Position numbers and translations under genes: made by a program
Shown here: one piece after another, positions 48,317 through 57,715 of the stretch
Position numbering within the stretch: position 1 is the stretch's first letter
Layout of the letters: the number at the start of each line of letters is the position of its first letter
The notes under the pieces: model-generated
Database searches by the model: none
What the model was told of the DNA's origin: nothing
Seen by the model: only the letters and a program-made list of their open reading frames with translations
Assembly (NCBI GenBank): GCA_013812505.1
Contig: JACCTH010000082.1
Coordinates: 17,242-81,241 of the forward strand
Direction of reading: 5' to 3'
DNA from: Acidimicrobiia bacterium
Lineage (GTDB): Bacteria > Actinomycetota > Acidimicrobiia > Spongiisociales > ZC4RG35
Length of the DNA stretch: 64,000 nt

Positions 48317-49269
48317 CCGATCTTGAGTTCCTCGAGCTCTATCCGGTCTCGATCCCGATGCTGCACCGTTTTCGAAGGGTCGATCGGCGGGAGGCGGTGC
48401 TTATCCGCGGGCCGGCCGGTTGGGGCGAGTTTTCACCATTTCCCGACTATCCCGTTGAGGTCACTACCAGATGGCTGGCCGCTGCCCTCGAGGCCGCCTG
48501 CAGCACCTGGCCTGAACCGCTGCGCGACCGAGTTCCAGTGAACGTGACCGTGCCAGCCGTTGATTCGGTGGTCGCCTGGCGCATGGTGAAGGACTCGGGT
48601 TGTCGAACTGCGAAGGTGAAGGTCGCCGACCCGGGGCAGCGATTCGTCGACGACTACACCCGATTGGAAGCAGTCCGCGACGCTCTCGGCCCTGCGGGAA
48701 AGCTGCGAATCGACGTCAACGCCGCCTGGAGCCTTGACGAGGCAACCGAGAGACTGGAGAGCTTTGCGACCTTCGATCTCGAGTACGCCGAACAGCCGGT
48801 GCGCTCGCTGGAGGACATGATCGAGCTGCGCAGGCGGGTGCCGGTGAGGATCGCCGCCGACGAGGCGATCCGTCTCGCCGCCGATCCGCTTGAGGTGGCC
48901 GAACGGGGAGCGGCCGACGTGATCGTGGTCAAGGTTCAACCTCTGGGCGGGATCGGGCGCGCGCTTGACCTGGCGCGGCGGTCTGGCCTCCCCATCGTCG
49001 TCTCCTCGGCACTGGAAACCTCAGTCGGCATCGCCGCCGGACTCGCTGCGGCCGCCGCCCTTCCGGAGCTGATGTTTGCCTGCGGTTTGGGGACCGTCAC
49101 CCTGCTGGTCGGCGACGTGGTCGAAGATTCGCTTGTGCCCGTCGACGGTGAGCTCACGGTGCGCCGGCCCGAACCCACGCTCGAGCTACTCGAGCGTTAT
49201 GCCCCCGAGCGCGACGTCGCCGCCGGTCTCCTGCGCCGCGTGCGCTGGGCGGCCGAGGTGCTGGCATGA
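48313..49269 (+). CDS. menC: o-Succinylbenzoate synthase
   Basis: This 318-residue enolase-superfamily enzyme dehydrates SHCHC in menaquinone synthesis. It has the catalytic lysine in TAKVKVAD, metal ligands in LRIDVNAAW, EYAEQP and IAADEA, the second lysine in VIVVKVQPLGG and SALETSVGIAAG. The GTG start overlaps the cytochrome stop (GTGA). menD follows after ten bases. Confidence 0.93.
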   Translation: MTDLEFLELYPVSIPMLHRFRRVDRREAVLIRGPAGWGEFSPFPDYPVEVTTRWLAAALEAACSTWPEPLRDRVPVNVTVPAVDSVVAWRMVKDSGCRTAKVKVADPGQRFVDDYTRLEAVRDALGPAGKLRIDVNAAWSLDEATERLESFATFDLEYAEQPVRSLEDMIELRRRVPVRIAADEAIRLAADPLEVAERGAADVIVVKVQPLGGIGRALDLARRSGLPIVVSSALETSVGIAAGLAAAAALPELMFACGLGTVTLLVGDVVEDSLVPVDGELTVRRPEPTLELLERYAPERDVAAGLLRRVRWAAEVLA

Positions 49270-49279
49270 AGCTGCTGGC

Positions 49280-50944
49280 ATGACGATGCCGAACCCATCG
49301 TGGGCGATGGCGACAGTGATCATCGACGAGCTGGTGCGCAACGGGATCGAGCAAGTAGTGGTGGCCCCCGGGTCGCGTTCGGGGGCACTGTCGATGGTGG
49401 CCGCCGGAGATTCAAGGCTCCGCCTCACGGTGGCAATCGACGAACGATCGGCGGGCTTTTGGGCGGTCGGGTATGCGAAGGCGGCAGGTCGCGCGGCCGC
49501 GGTTCTAACGACCTCGGGGACGGCGGTCGCCAACCTGTTTCCCGCGGTGGTCGAGGCGAGCGAATCGCTGACGCCGCTCGTAGTCGTTACCTCAGATCGA
49601 CCCTTCGATCTGCGGTTCACCGGGGCGAACCAGACCATTGACCAGTTCGAGATCTTTGGCCGGTATCCGCGCTTTTTTGCCGACGTATTCGAAGCAGTCG
49701 ACGTTCCGGGCGAGAACGCCGAGTGGCGGGCCGTTGTTTGCAACGCGGTCGCTGCCGCGGTGAATGGCCCTGTGCACCTCAACGTTGGTTTTCGCGAACC
49801 GCTGGTGCCGGCCAGCGACGACGGCCGCGATGTCGCCATTCCCTATCAAAACGATGTCGTCGGCCGCCCGCAGGGCGAGCCCTGGGTTCGACCCGCGGAA
49901 GCGGTCCCGGCGGTTGACGTTCTCGAGCTCGGTGGACGCGATCTGGTGGTTGCCGGCGGCGGCGCCAGCCAACACCTCGTCGATGACGCGCTCGATTTCG
50001 GCATCCCGATCGTCGCCGAAGCCCATAGCAATTGTCGAGTTCCCGGCACTATCACCACGGCCCATCATTTGTTGAGCGGGGGCTTTAGGGAGTTGGTTCC
50101 GAGGAGGGTGATCGTTCTCGGGAGGGCGGGACTTTCTCGCCCACTGAGTCTGCTTATTCGACGCGTTCCGACCTTGTTGGTTCGTCCGGCGGCTGGCGAT
50201 CCAACGCGCAAGAAGCTGCCGCTGGTTGAAGTCTCCGCCTTTGCTCCGGCTGAAATCGATCATTCCTGGCACTCGGCGTGGCTTGGGGCGGAGGAGGCGG
50301 CACGGCTCATCGTGGATGCCGAGCTCGACCGCGACTCGATCCTTACTGAACCGAGGGCGGCGAGAGACCTCTGGTCCACGGTTCCGGCCGGTTCGGTCCT
50401 CGCTGTCGGGTCATCGATGCCGGTTCGTGATCTCGATTGGTTTGCGCCCCCGCGGAACAACCTCCACGTTGTCTCCAATCGAGGCGCGTCGGGGATCGAC
50501 GGTTTCATCTCCCTGGCTCTCGGAGCGGCAGCCGCGCGGCAGCCGGCCTATGGCTTGGTGGGAGACCTTTCGTTCTTTCACGACAGCAACGGCTTCCTCT
50601 CCACTCCGCGCCCCGATCTCACATTGGTTGTGATCAACAACCAGGGCGGCGGAATCTTCTCGTTCCTGCCCCAAGCCGAATTTCCCGAACACTTCGAGCG
50701 GGTCTTTGCAACTCCGGCGCCCGTCGATCTGGAGGCGCTCGCCCGTGCATATGGGTTGGAGCACGGAATGGTCAGAACGGCGGCCGAGCTGGGCGAAAGG
50801 TTGCAGGAGCGACCGACGGGGGTGTCGATCCTTGAAGTCAGGACCGACCGCAAAGACAATGTTGCCGTCCATCGCCGAATCACTCAGGCGGTGGTTGCGG
50901 GAGTGGGAGCTATTCGAGGGCTGACAGCATCGCCGCCAGCTTGA
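49280..50944 (+). CDS. menD: SEPHCHC synthase
   Basis: The 554-residue thiamine-diphosphate enzyme adds succinic semialdehyde to isochorismate in menaquinone synthesis. It has VVVAPGSRSGALS, AIDERSAGFWAVGYAKAAGR, TSGTAVANLFPAV, GLVGDLSFFHDSNGFL and NNQGGGIFSFLP. The ATG at 49280 (MTMPNPSWAMATVIIDELV) is the family start; the track ORF begins inside menC. Its end overlaps the convergent menF by 35 bases. Confidence 0.94.
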   Translation: MTMPNPSWAMATVIIDELVRNGIEQVVVAPGSRSGALSMVAAGDSRLRLTVAIDERSAGFWAVGYAKAAGRAAAVLTTSGTAVANLFPAVVEASESLTPLVVVTSDRPFDLRFTGANQTIDQFEIFGRYPRFFADVFEAVDVPGENAEWRAVVCNAVAAAVNGPVHLNVGFREPLVPASDDGRDVAIPYQNDVVGRPQGEPWVRPAEAVPAVDVLELGGRDLVVAGGGASQHLVDDALDFGIPIVAEAHSNCRVPGTITTAHHLLSGGFRELVPRRVIVLGRAGLSRPLSLLIRRVPTLLVRPAAGDPTRKKLPLVEVSAFAPAEIDHSWHSAWLGAEEAARLIVDAELDRDSILTEPRAARDLWSTVPAGSVLAVGSSMPVRDLDWFAPPRNNLHVVSNRGASGIDGFISLALGAAAARQPAYGLVGDLSFFHDSNGFLSTPRPDLTLVVINNQGGGIFSFLPQAEFPEHFERVFATPAPVDLEALARAYGLEHGMVRTAAELGERLQERPTGVSILEVRTDRKDNVAVHRRITQAVVAGVGAIRGLTASPPA

Positions 50945-52037
50945 GCCTGGTCTCCTCGAGCTCGTCTTCGGGAATCGACCCCTCGACGATCCCGTTTCCG
51001 GCGAAGAGGCGAGCCCGGGCTCCCGAGAGCTCGGCGCACCGCAGTGCGATTGCGATTTCGCCATCCCCGTTGGCCCGGAAATAGCCAACCGGCCCCGCAT
51101 AACGATTCCGATCCATCGCCTCGAGGTCTTTGATAATGCCTTCGGCGGCTGCGGTTGGAACCCCGCCGACCGCCGGAGTGGGGTGGAGCCGGGCCACCAA
51201 TTCGAGGACGTGCTCATCGGAGTCGAGATGGCCACTGAAAGGCGTCGCCAGGTGCTGCACGTTGGCGAGGCGCATCAGCTCGGGGCTGGCCGGATGCGAT
51301 AGGTCCGATGCGATTGATCTGAGGATCGCTCCGACGGGCGCGGCGGCAAGGCGATGCTCGGTCAGAGCTTTGGGATCGGACAGCATCTCCTTGCCGAGGA
51401 TCTCGTCGTCTTCGTTGGTGAGGCCGCGGGCGGCGGTCCCAGCCAGGGTGACCGACTCGATCGCCAAGGCGGTCTTTCTGATCAGCAGCTCGGGGGAGGC
51501 GCCCACCAGGCCTTCGATCAGAAAGCGAAAGCAATCCGGAAAGCGATCGCTGAGGCGGGCGAGGATGCGGTGCGGGTCAAATCGTTGCTTCGACCACAAC
51601 GCATGGTCGCGAGCCAGCACCACCTTTTCCACCTCTCTGCGCTCGATCATTTCGAGAATCGATCCAATCGCTTCCAACCACAAGTGATCGGGGAGGGAAG
51701 AGCCGGCGAACCGGGGACGGTCACGCTCGGGGGGAACCGCCACCGGTGCCGGTGGCATCAACGACGAGTCGCCGTGAAGGGTGGTTTCACCATCGGCCAC
51801 CTCCACCACCAGTTCGGGCACGATCACGAGCGACCCCGAGGCCTCGCCATCGAAGGTGAAGCTGGCAAAAGTCACTGGCGCCGACACTGCGCGTGCCCTT
51901 TCAAAGCGTCCGTCTCCGGTCCCCGGATCGAAAATCGCCAAGCTGCCAAAACCCGCCAAGGTGATTGTTGGGCTCGCCCACCACACCCGCGGATGGCGGG
52001 CGAGGATCTCGGCGGGGTCCAACTGATCAGCGGTCAA
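50910..52037 (-). CDS. menF: Isochorismate synthase
   Basis: The 375-residue chorismate-binding enzyme opens the menaquinone branch. Landmarks are EMIERREVEKVVLARDHAL, FLIEGLVGASPELLI, VTLAGTAARG, LTEHRLAAAPVGAIL, HPTPAVGGVPTAAA and DGEIAIALRCAELSGARARLFAGNGIVEGSIPEDELEET. The first 97 residues of the track ORF lie on another frame of the upstream gene; the TTG at 52037 overlaps that gene by 11 bases. It converges on menC-menD, so all men genes here sit within 4 kb. Confidence 0.9.
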   Translation of the reverse strand: MTADQLDPAEILARHPRVWWASPTITLAGFGSLAIFDPGTGDGRFERARAVSAPVTFASFTFDGEASGSLVIVPELVVEVADGETTLHGDSSLMPPAPVAVPPERDRPRFAGSSLPDHLWLEAIGSILEMIERREVEKVVLARDHALWSKQRFDPHRILARLSDRFPDCFRFLIEGLVGASPELLIRKTALAIESVTLAGTAARGLTNEDDEILGKEMLSDPKALTEHRLAAAPVGAILRSIASDLSHPASPELMRLANVQHLATPFSGHLDSDEHVLELVARLHPTPAVGGVPTAAAEGIIKDLEAMDRNRYAGPVGYFRANGDGEIAIALRCAELSGARARLFAGNGIVEGSIPEDELEETRLKLAAMLSALE

Positions 52038-52515
52038 CTTGCAGGCGCCGCTTAGCGCCTTCGAGGAGGAGCGCCCGAAAATGGTGCTCAACCATCGTCC
52101 CTGCCGCCGGCAGCATGGTCGAGAACGCCCTAACGAGTCGCTCGGCTGCCTCGGCATCGCTTTCGGAGGTGACTTCCACGGAGTCGCGCACGAAGCGCGA
52201 GAAGATTTCGATCGACTGCTCGGCAATGGGTCGCATCGCCGCATCCATTTGGCGAGCGAGGTCAAGGAGCTCGCCCAAAGGCAGGCCGCTTTCCACGAGT
52301 TCCATCCCCGACCTGATCGGTTCGACATCGGCGGGGTCGAACAGGATCTCGGGTTCGTGTCGGGCCGGCTTGAGGAATCCCTCGCGCACCACCACCTCGA
52401 GCAGAGTGGGAGGCAGCTCGGTTCGGGCGGCGAGCTCGTCGAGGGTCAAAAGCTCGCTGGTCGGCAGGAGGGCATCGCGCAACGCCAAATCCCAAGGGTC
52501 GAGGGCCATTGGCAT
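52027..52515 (-). CDS. MerR-like DNA-binding protein
   Basis: The 162-residue protein has an N-terminal MerR-like helix-turn-helix and wing (LTLDELAARTELPPTLLEVVVREGFLKPA, then ILFDPADVEPIRSGMELVESGLPLGELLDLARQMD). A helical C-terminal half follows (MRPIAEQSIEIFSRFVRDSVEV, MVEHHFRALLLEGAKRR). The first helix is less typical than in true MerR proteins. It sits between murI and menF with overlaps on both sides (TGATG upstream), so it may control cell-wall or quinone genes; no target is shown. Confidence 0.65.
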   Translation of the reverse strand: MPMALDPWDLALRDALLPTSELLTLDELAARTELPPTLLEVVVREGFLKPARHEPEILFDPADVEPIRSGMELVESGLPLGELLDLARQMDAAMRPIAEQSIEIFSRFVRDSVEVTSESDAEAAERLVRAFSTMLPAAGTMVEHHFRALLLEGAKRRLQVDR

Positions 52516-53273
52516 CAGGTTATTGCCGACACTTGCTCATCCCAACCAGTGAGGCGTCGCATAGTCGTCTGCACCTGGACGGCGTCGCCCGTCGTGCGAA
52601 TCCGAATCCGACCTGATCCACGACCGGTGGCCAACCGGCCGATTTGCCGAGCCACGGCGGGCGCCGGGTCGACAATCACCACCTGCGCGCCGGCGAGATG
52701 ATGGAGCACCGGGAGCAGAAACGGGTAATGGGTGCAGCCGAGGACAAGGGTGTCGGCGCCGGCTTCGAGAACCGGATCGAGGTGCATCGCGATGGCAGCT
52801 TCGACCTCAGGGCCAGCCACTTTGCCCGCCTCGACCAGGTCTGCCCACCCCGGGCAGGATCGGGCGACGATCTCGACGCCATCGGCGAAGCGCCCGACAA
52901 CCGACGCAAACAACTCGCCTTGGAAGGTGGCATCAGTGGCGAGGACCCCGATGACTCCGCTTCTCGTGTAAGCCCGGGCCGGTTTCACCGCGGGCTCCAT
53001 TCCGACGAACGACACCCCCGGATGGACGCGCCGGAGATCGTTGAGCGCGGCCGCCGACGCGGTGTTGCAGGCGATGGCAATCACGTCGGCTCCTTGCGCG
53101 AGAAGCCACCCGACATTGCGATGGCTCAGCTCTGCCACTTCGGTCAACGAGCACTGACCGTAGGGGGCATGCGCCGAGTCGGCGAGATAGAGCACATCGA
53201 GCCGGGGGTGGAGTCGGCGTAGCTCCCCCAGAACCGAGAGGCCACCGACGCCGGAGTCGAACATGCCGATCAT
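52515..53273 (-). CDS. murI: Glutamate racemase
   Basis: The 252-residue enzyme makes D-glutamate for peptidoglycan. It has the opening [24 protein letters not shown], the two catalytic cysteines in [11 protein letters not shown] and [13 protein letters not shown], and ATDATFQG. The ATG at 53273 is preferred to the TTG at 53276. It is divergent from the SDR gene at 53318. Confidence 0.95.
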   Translation of the reverse strand: MIGMFDSGVGGLSVLGELRRLHPRLDVLYLADSAHAPYGQCSLTEVAELSHRNVGWLLAQGADVIAIACNTASAAALNDLRRVHPGVSFVGMEPAVKPARAYTRSGVIGVLATDATFQGELFASVVGRFADGVEIVARSCPGWADLVEAGKVAGPEVEAAIAMHLDPVLEAGADTLVLGCTHYPFLLPVLHHLAGAQVVIVDPAPAVARQIGRLATGRGSGRIRIRTTGDAVQVQTTMRRLTGWDEQVSAIT

Positions 53274-53317
53274 CAAGGGGGAAGTATCGTCGCCGTTCCG
53301 TCGAACAAGGAGATGTC

Positions 53318-54079
53318 GTGGAGCTGTCAGGTGTGTCGGCCATCGTCACTGGCGGAGCCTCGGGCCTTGGCGCTGCCACCGTCCGTCGTTTGTCGGCTGC
53401 CGGTGCATTTGTGGTCGTGGCCGACCTCCAAGATGACAAAGGTGAGGCGACCGCTCGCGAAGTCGAAGGCGCCTACATCCACACCGACGTCACCAAAGAG
53501 GACCAGGTGCGGCAGGCTGTTGACGTGGCTATGGCCGCGAACCCGCTCCGGGCCGTTGTCAACTGTGCCGGGATCGGGCCTCCGGGTCGCACCCTCAACC
53601 GCGACGGAACCCCTCACGACCTCGATCACTTCCGCACCCTGATCGAGATCAACCTCATCGGCACCTTCAACACGATCCGCCTCGCGGCAGCGGCGATGGC
53701 CACTACCGAGCCGCTCGAGAACGGCCAGCGCGGGGCGATTGTCAATACGGCGTCCGTCGCCGCCTTCGACGGCCAAATCGGGCAGGCGGCATATTCGGCT
53801 TCGAAGGGCGGCATCGTCGGCATGACCCTGCCGATCGCTCGCGACCTGGCCTCGGTAGGCATCCGCGTCAACACCATCGCCCCCGGCATCATCGACACTC
53901 CGCTCTTGGCGGGATTGCCCGAACCGGCCCGGCTCTCGCTTGGCGAGCAGGTGCTCTTTCCGAAACGGTTGGGCCAACCCGATGAGTTCGCCGACCTCGC
54001 CCTGCTCCTAGTCACCCACGACTACATGAACGCCGAGACCATCCGCATGGACGGCGGCATCAGGATGGCGCCGAAATAG
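53318..54079 (+). CDS. SDR family 3-hydroxyacyl-CoA dehydrogenase-like (HSD17B10 type)
   Basis: The 253-residue short-chain dehydrogenase has [24 protein letters not shown], the catalytic YSASKGG and a C-terminal [14 protein letters not shown]. The insertion [20 protein letters not shown] and overall pattern fit type II 3-hydroxyacyl-CoA dehydrogenases, which act in beta-oxidation. GTG start with AAGGAG at good spacing. It may belong with the fatty-acid genes at 57.7-64 kb, though it is separated from them. Confidence 0.85.
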   Translation: MELSGVSAIVTGGASGLGAATVRRLSAAGAFVVVADLQDDKGEATAREVEGAYIHTDVTKEDQVRQAVDVAMAANPLRAVVNCAGIGPPGRTLNRDGTPHDLDHFRTLIEINLIGTFNTIRLAAAAMATTEPLENGQRGAIVNTASVAAFDGQIGQAAYSASKGGIVGMTLPIARDLASVGIRVNTIAPGIIDTPLLAGLPEPARLSLGEQVLFPKRLGQPDEFADLALLLVTHDYMNAETIRMDGGIRMAPK

Positions 54080-54082
54080 CTC

Positions 54083-54134
54083 GTTCTGTGGGCTGCGGTC
54101 GTTGTTGTACAACGATACGAACCCTGGGTTCGCA
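54083..54134 (-). repeat. Intergenic palindromic repeat, copy 2
   Basis: It contains CGAACCC-T-GGGTTCG, the hairpin CGTTGT-TGT-ACAACG and the end motif TTCTGTGGGCTG, seen on the minus strand as CAGCCCACAGAA. It lies between the convergent SDR and sufE genes. Confidence 0.75.
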
Positions 54135-54137
54135 GTT

Positions 54138-54563
54138 TTAGGCGGCGAGACCGGAGACCTGGTGCTTCAGATGCGCGAGGATTGCGCCCATGCCGCGGAC
54201 TCGTTGGGGGGTGACGACCTCCTCAAGGCCCATCTTCAAGTAGAAGTCGTTATCGACCTCGAGGATCGATTCCGGGTCCTCGCCGTCGAGCCCAGCTGAC
54301 AGCAAGCCAGCGAAGCCGCGGACGGTTGGCGACTCCGGGGGAGCATCGAAGAACAGCTTGACCTTGCCCTCGTCGAGCCGGGTGGCCAGAAAGAAAGGCG
54401 TCTGGCATTCGTGCACCTGCTCGAGCTGGTCGCGATCGGAAGCCAGCTCGGGGGGCAAGGCAGGCAGGCGTCTGGCGAAGTCGAGCAACGCCTCAAGGCG
54501 AAACTGCCGGGGTGAGCTCGCGAATGCTTCGACGATCTGCTCGAGACGAGCGGGGAGTGACAT
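54138..54563 (-). CDS. sufE: SufE-like sulfur acceptor
   Basis: The 141-residue protein has the SufE fold with the sulfur-accepting cysteine in [37 protein letters not shown] and the C-terminal [12 protein letters not shown]. It takes persulfide sulfur from a cysteine desulfurase or, in this context, may work with the divergent sulfurtransferase. The ATG at 54563 is preferred; a TAGAAT box lies eight bases upstream. The SufE-SseA pairing is also found in mycobacteria. Confidence 0.9.
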   Translation of the reverse strand: MSLPARLEQIVEAFASSPRQFRLEALLDFARRLPALPPELASDRDQLEQVHECQTPFFLATRLDEGKVKLFFDAPPESPTVRGFAGLLSAGLDGEDPESILEVDNDFYLKMGLEEVVTPQRVRGMGAILAHLKHQVSGLAA

Positions 54564-54571
54564 CAGCCGCA

Positions 54572-54577
54572 ATTCTA
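54572..54577 (-). promoter_or_regulatory. Putative -10 box of sufE
   Basis: TAGAAT on the minus strand lies eight bases before the sufE ATG. The gap shared with sseA is 76 bases and also contains a CACTA/TAGTG inverted repeat near 54591. Confidence 0.4.
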
Positions 54578-54639
54578 CGGAAGGGGTTTTCACTACGGTG
54601 ATAGTGTTAATCGTTGCGACGAAGAGTTGGGAGGAACTC

Positions 54640-55518
54640 ATGACAGTTACGGCCGATCCCGCCGAGAAGTTTCAGTCTTACGCCCACCCTGAGCGTTTGG
54701 TGACGACTGACTGGGTGGCCGAACACCTCGATGATCCATCAGTGGTGATCGTCGAATCGGATGAGGACGTGCTCCTTTATCACACCGGCCATATCCCCGG
54801 CGCCATCAAGATCGACTGGGTGGCCGATCTCAACGACCAGTTGATGCGCGACTATCTCGACGCCGACCAGTTCGCGGCGCTCATGTCCCGTCATGGCATC
54901 AAGCCAGATTCGACGGTCGTGTTCTACGGCGACAACTTCAACTGGTGGGCGTCGTACGCGCTCTGGGTCTTTGAGCTCTTTGGCCATGCCGACACCCGAG
55001 TCCTTGATGGAGGACGGGCGAAGTGGGTCGCTGAAGGCCGAGAGATGACAACCGAAGAGACGGAGCGAAAGGCAAGCGATTATCCGGTACCGGTCCGGAG
55101 CGATCGCCGCATCCGCGCTTTCATCGGCGATGTCCTTCCCCATTCGAAGGAAGGCAAGCCGCTCATCGACGTTCGCTCACCGGAAGAGTTTCGCGGCGAA
55201 CGGCTGCACATGCCTGAGTATCCGAACGAGGGCGCCCTTCGTGGCGGTCACATCCCCGGGGCACGCAACGTGCCGTGGAAGAAGGCAGCTAATGACGACG
55301 CCACGTTCAAGACTTACGATGATCTGCGCGACATTTACGTCGAGCAGGTCGGGCTCGACCCCCATGACGATGTCATCGCCTATTGCCGCATCGGGGAACG
55401 TTCCTCGCACACCTGGTTCGTCCTGACCCAGCTCTTGGGCTTTCCCACCGTCCGCAACTACGACGGGTCGTGGACTGAATACGGCAACGCAGTCCGGGTG
55501 CCGATCGAGAGACCCTAG
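54640..55518 (+). CDS. sseA: Thiosulfate sulfurtransferase (two-domain rhodanese)
   Basis: The 292-residue protein has an inactive N-terminal rhodanese domain and a C-terminal one with the active cysteine in [13 protein letters not shown]. Family parts are [23 protein letters not shown] and [12 protein letters not shown]. It moves sulfur from thiosulfate or similar donors. GGGAGGAACTC before the ATG is a good Shine-Dalgarno sequence. It is divergent from sufE. Confidence 0.93.
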   Translation: MTVTADPAEKFQSYAHPERLVTTDWVAEHLDDPSVVIVESDEDVLLYHTGHIPGAIKIDWVADLNDQLMRDYLDADQFAALMSRHGIKPDSTVVFYGDNFNWWASYALWVFELFGHADTRVLDGGRAKWVAEGREMTTEETERKASDYPVPVRSDRRIRAFIGDVLPHSKEGKPLIDVRSPEEFRGERLHMPEYPNEGALRGGHIPGARNVPWKKAANDDATFKTYDDLRDIYVEQVGLDPHDDVIAYCRIGERSSHTWFVLTQLLGFPTVRNYDGSWTEYGNAVRVPIERP

Positions 55519-55520
55519 AA

Positions 55521-55597
55521 AGACATCAGATATCAGACATCAGATTTCAGATCTGAACGGGGATCGGTCTGATGTCTGATGTCTGATGTCTGATGCC
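55521..55597. repeat. Heptamer repeat (ATCAGAC/T) forming a long inverted repeat
   Basis: ATCAGAC- and ATCAGAT-type heptamers run rightwards to about 55550, and after a short centre their complement TCTGATG runs as GATGTCTGATGTCTGATGTC. The whole folds into a hairpin between the convergent sseA and malQ genes. The right side lies inside the malQ reading frame and encodes its C-terminal tail. Confidence 0.75.
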
Positions 55598-57086
55598 TAT
55601 CGGAAGCGGCGGTCGTCTCTCGTAGCCGCGTGAGGACGTGGTCCGGCAAAGGCCCATCCATCCTCCAAACCCAGTTGCCCTCCTCTTTTCCGGGGGTGTT
55701 CATCCGCGCTTCCGAACCGAGACCCAGCAGGTCCTGCACGGGGACGATTGCGGTCTCCGCTTTCGAGGCCATCACCAGCTCGATTAGGTCCCAGTTGATC
55801 TCCTCGCCGCGGGTGCCGACGCGTTCTAGCAACCGTCGGCGATGACGAGTGAGCCGCCGGCGATCATGGCGGCGGTTGTTCCCCCAGAACCAGCCGACAG
55901 TGGTGTCGTTGTCGTGGGTCCCGGTGTAAGCCACTACGTCAGGAGGGAAGTTGTCAGGATTGTGGAGGGCGGTCTCCGGCTCGTCGTCAAAGCCAAACTG
56001 GCCGACCCGCATGCCCGGGAATCCAAATCGCTGACGGAGAGCGGTGACGTCTGGAGTGATGACTCCGAGGTCCTCGGCGATGATCGGGAGCTGGCTCTGG
56101 CCTGCCAGCTCTTGGAAAAGGCCCACGCCCGGACCCGGAACCCATCGTCCTTTGACGGCTGTGACCTCGGTGGCCGGGATCTCCCAGTAGGCGCAGAAGC
56201 CGCGGAAGTGGTCCACACGGACCAAATCGAAACGAGACAAGGACGCCGTCATGCGCTCGTTCCACCACTTGTAACCGTCAGCCCTGAGCAGGTCCCAGCG
56301 GTAAAGCGGATTTCCCCAGCGCTGGCCCGTCTTGGAGAAATAGTCGGGCGGAACCCCGGCCACCACGGTCGGGTTGCCGCGGTCGTCAAGCTCGAACAAA
56401 TCCGGTTGCGACCAGACATCGGCCGAGTCGTGCGCCACAAAGATCGGCACGTCGCCGATCAACACGACACCGAGCTTGCGGCAATGGGCGCGCAAGGACT
56501 CCCACTGCTGGTGGAATAGATACTGGATGCCGACCTCAAGCTCCATTCGCCTGCGGACCTTGGCGATTGCCCGTGACAGCTCGGGTTGCTGCCGGAGCGC
56601 CAGCGCGCCGGGCCAGTCGGTCCAGGAGCGCAGGTCATTCGCTTCCTTCAACGCGGTATAGGCCGCGTAATTCTCCAGCCAGGGAGTTTTCAGAAACGAG
56701 GCGAGGCCACGATCGACTTCTTGTCGCGACGCCGCCTTGGACAACAGCTTCGACTTCTGTTTGATCAGCGGTCCGAATGCCACCTGATTTTTCGGAAGCT
56801 CGGTCAGGGGTTTGATCTCCCGGGCCGCGAGCAAGCCTCGTTCGACCAAATCGGGGAGGTCGATGAGTAACGGGTTGCCCGCGAAAGTCGAGGGTGATTG
56901 ATAAGGCGAGTCGCGATATCCGGTGGGACCAACCGGAAGCATCTGCCAATAGCGCTGCCCAGCCTCGGCCAGGATGGTGGCGAGCTGTCTCGCCTCGTTC
57001 CCGATGGTCCCGATCCCATGGGGCGACGGAAGCGAGCTCACATGCACCAGGACTCCGCCTGCCCGAGGCGTCCGAATCCGAGCCAA
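55533..57086 (-). CDS. malQ: 4-alpha-glucanotransferase (amylomaltase)
   Basis: The 517-residue GH77 enzyme moves maltooligosaccharide units. Landmarks are AGGVLVHVSSLPSPHGIG, YWQMLPVGPTGYRDSPYQS, the nucleophile region LVRVDHFRGFCAYWEIP, the acid/base IIAEDLGVIT and YTGTHDNDT. The last 25 or so residues (DRHQTSDIRHQT and on) are encoded by repeat DNA and are not part of the family; the enzyme probably once ended near VLTRLRETT. TTG start directly after the stop of the SIMPL gene. Confidence 0.93.
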   Translation of the reverse strand: MARIRTPRAGGVLVHVSSLPSPHGIGTIGNEARQLATILAEAGQRYWQMLPVGPTGYRDSPYQSPSTFAGNPLLIDLPDLVERGLLAAREIKPLTELPKNQVAFGPLIKQKSKLLSKAASRQEVDRGLASFLKTPWLENYAAYTALKEANDLRSWTDWPGALALRQQPELSRAIAKVRRRMELEVGIQYLFHQQWESLRAHCRKLGVVLIGDVPIFVAHDSADVWSQPDLFELDDRGNPTVVAGVPPDYFSKTGQRWGNPLYRWDLLRADGYKWWNERMTASLSRFDLVRVDHFRGFCAYWEIPATEVTAVKGRWVPGPGVGLFQELAGQSQLPIIAEDLGVITPDVTALRQRFGFPGMRVGQFGFDDEPETALHNPDNFPPDVVAYTGTHDNDTTVGWFWGNNRRHDRRRLTRHRRRLLERVGTRGEEINWDLIELVMASKAETAIVPVQDLLGLGSEARMNTPGKEEGNWVWRMDGPLPDHVLTRLRETTAASDRHQTSDIRHQTDPRSDLKSDV

Positions 57087-57695
57087 TCAGCCCACCAGGG
57101 CGAAACGAACCGTGAGATTCACTACGACCTCTGCCGCGCCGGCTTCGACCGGCATCGAATCGGAGGCCAGCTTGGCCATCGCCCTTGGCTCCGGCGAGCG
57201 ACCATCCGCCTCGACGATCGCCGTCACCGACCCCAACCCGCGGCCGGCCAGAGCTGCGAGCTGCTCGGCCTTGGCTCGCGCTTCCTGGAACGCCATGTCG
57301 CGCGCCTGCGCGGCAACCGCCGATGGATCCCTGAGCGAGAACTCGATGCCGTTCATCTCGGCGCCGTTGCCAAGCGCGCTGAGCCCTGCCTGCAATTTCT
57401 CGCCTACCCGCTCCACCTCATCGAGGGCGACGCGCAGGGTATTGCGAGCGCGATAGCCGGCCGGGGCACCGTTGCGGTCGGTCTCCGCCCACAATGACAA
57501 GTCGGAGGTTTGCAGCGAGTCCCGAGTCACGCCGAGGCTGACCAGCACCTCGATCAGTCGGTGGGTCTTCTCGCCAACTTCGGCCAGGGCCGCGCCGGCT
57601 TCGGGTCGCTGCGCCGAAACGCCGAGGTTGATGGCGGCGCGGTCGGGGGCGGCCGAAGCCCGACCGGTGGCGGTGACGATCAAGCCGTTCTTCAC
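57087..57695 (-). CDS. SIMPL (DUF541) domain protein
   Basis: The 202-residue protein (205 from an upstream TTG) is a SIMPL/DUF541 domain: LIVTATGRASAAPDRAAINLGVSAQRPEAGAALAEV, DLSLWAETD, GYRARNTLRVALDEVERVGEKL and MAFQEARAKAEQLAALAG. Relatives include oxidative-stress protein YggE. Here no signal peptide is visible, so it is probably cytoplasmic or the start is misjudged. It is divergent from the CoA-transferase-family gene and upstream of malQ. Confidence 0.85.
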   Translation of the reverse strand: MKNGLIVTATGRASAAPDRAAINLGVSAQRPEAGAALAEVGEKTHRLIEVLVSLGVTRDSLQTSDLSLWAETDRNGAPAGYRARNTLRVALDEVERVGEKLQAGLSALGNGAEMNGIEFSLRDPSAVAAQARDMAFQEARAKAEQLAALAGRGLGSVTAIVEADGRSPEPRAMAKLASDSMPVEAGAAEVVVNLTVRFALVG

Positions 57696-57715
57696 TGGAG
57701 CCAAGATAGGGACAA

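Noticed and set aside
55521-55597. CRISPR-like short repeats
   Set aside because: Units are seven bases long, contiguous and without spacers, and they form an inverted repeat. No cas gene is near; the Cas4-like nuclease at 17.2 kb has no array.
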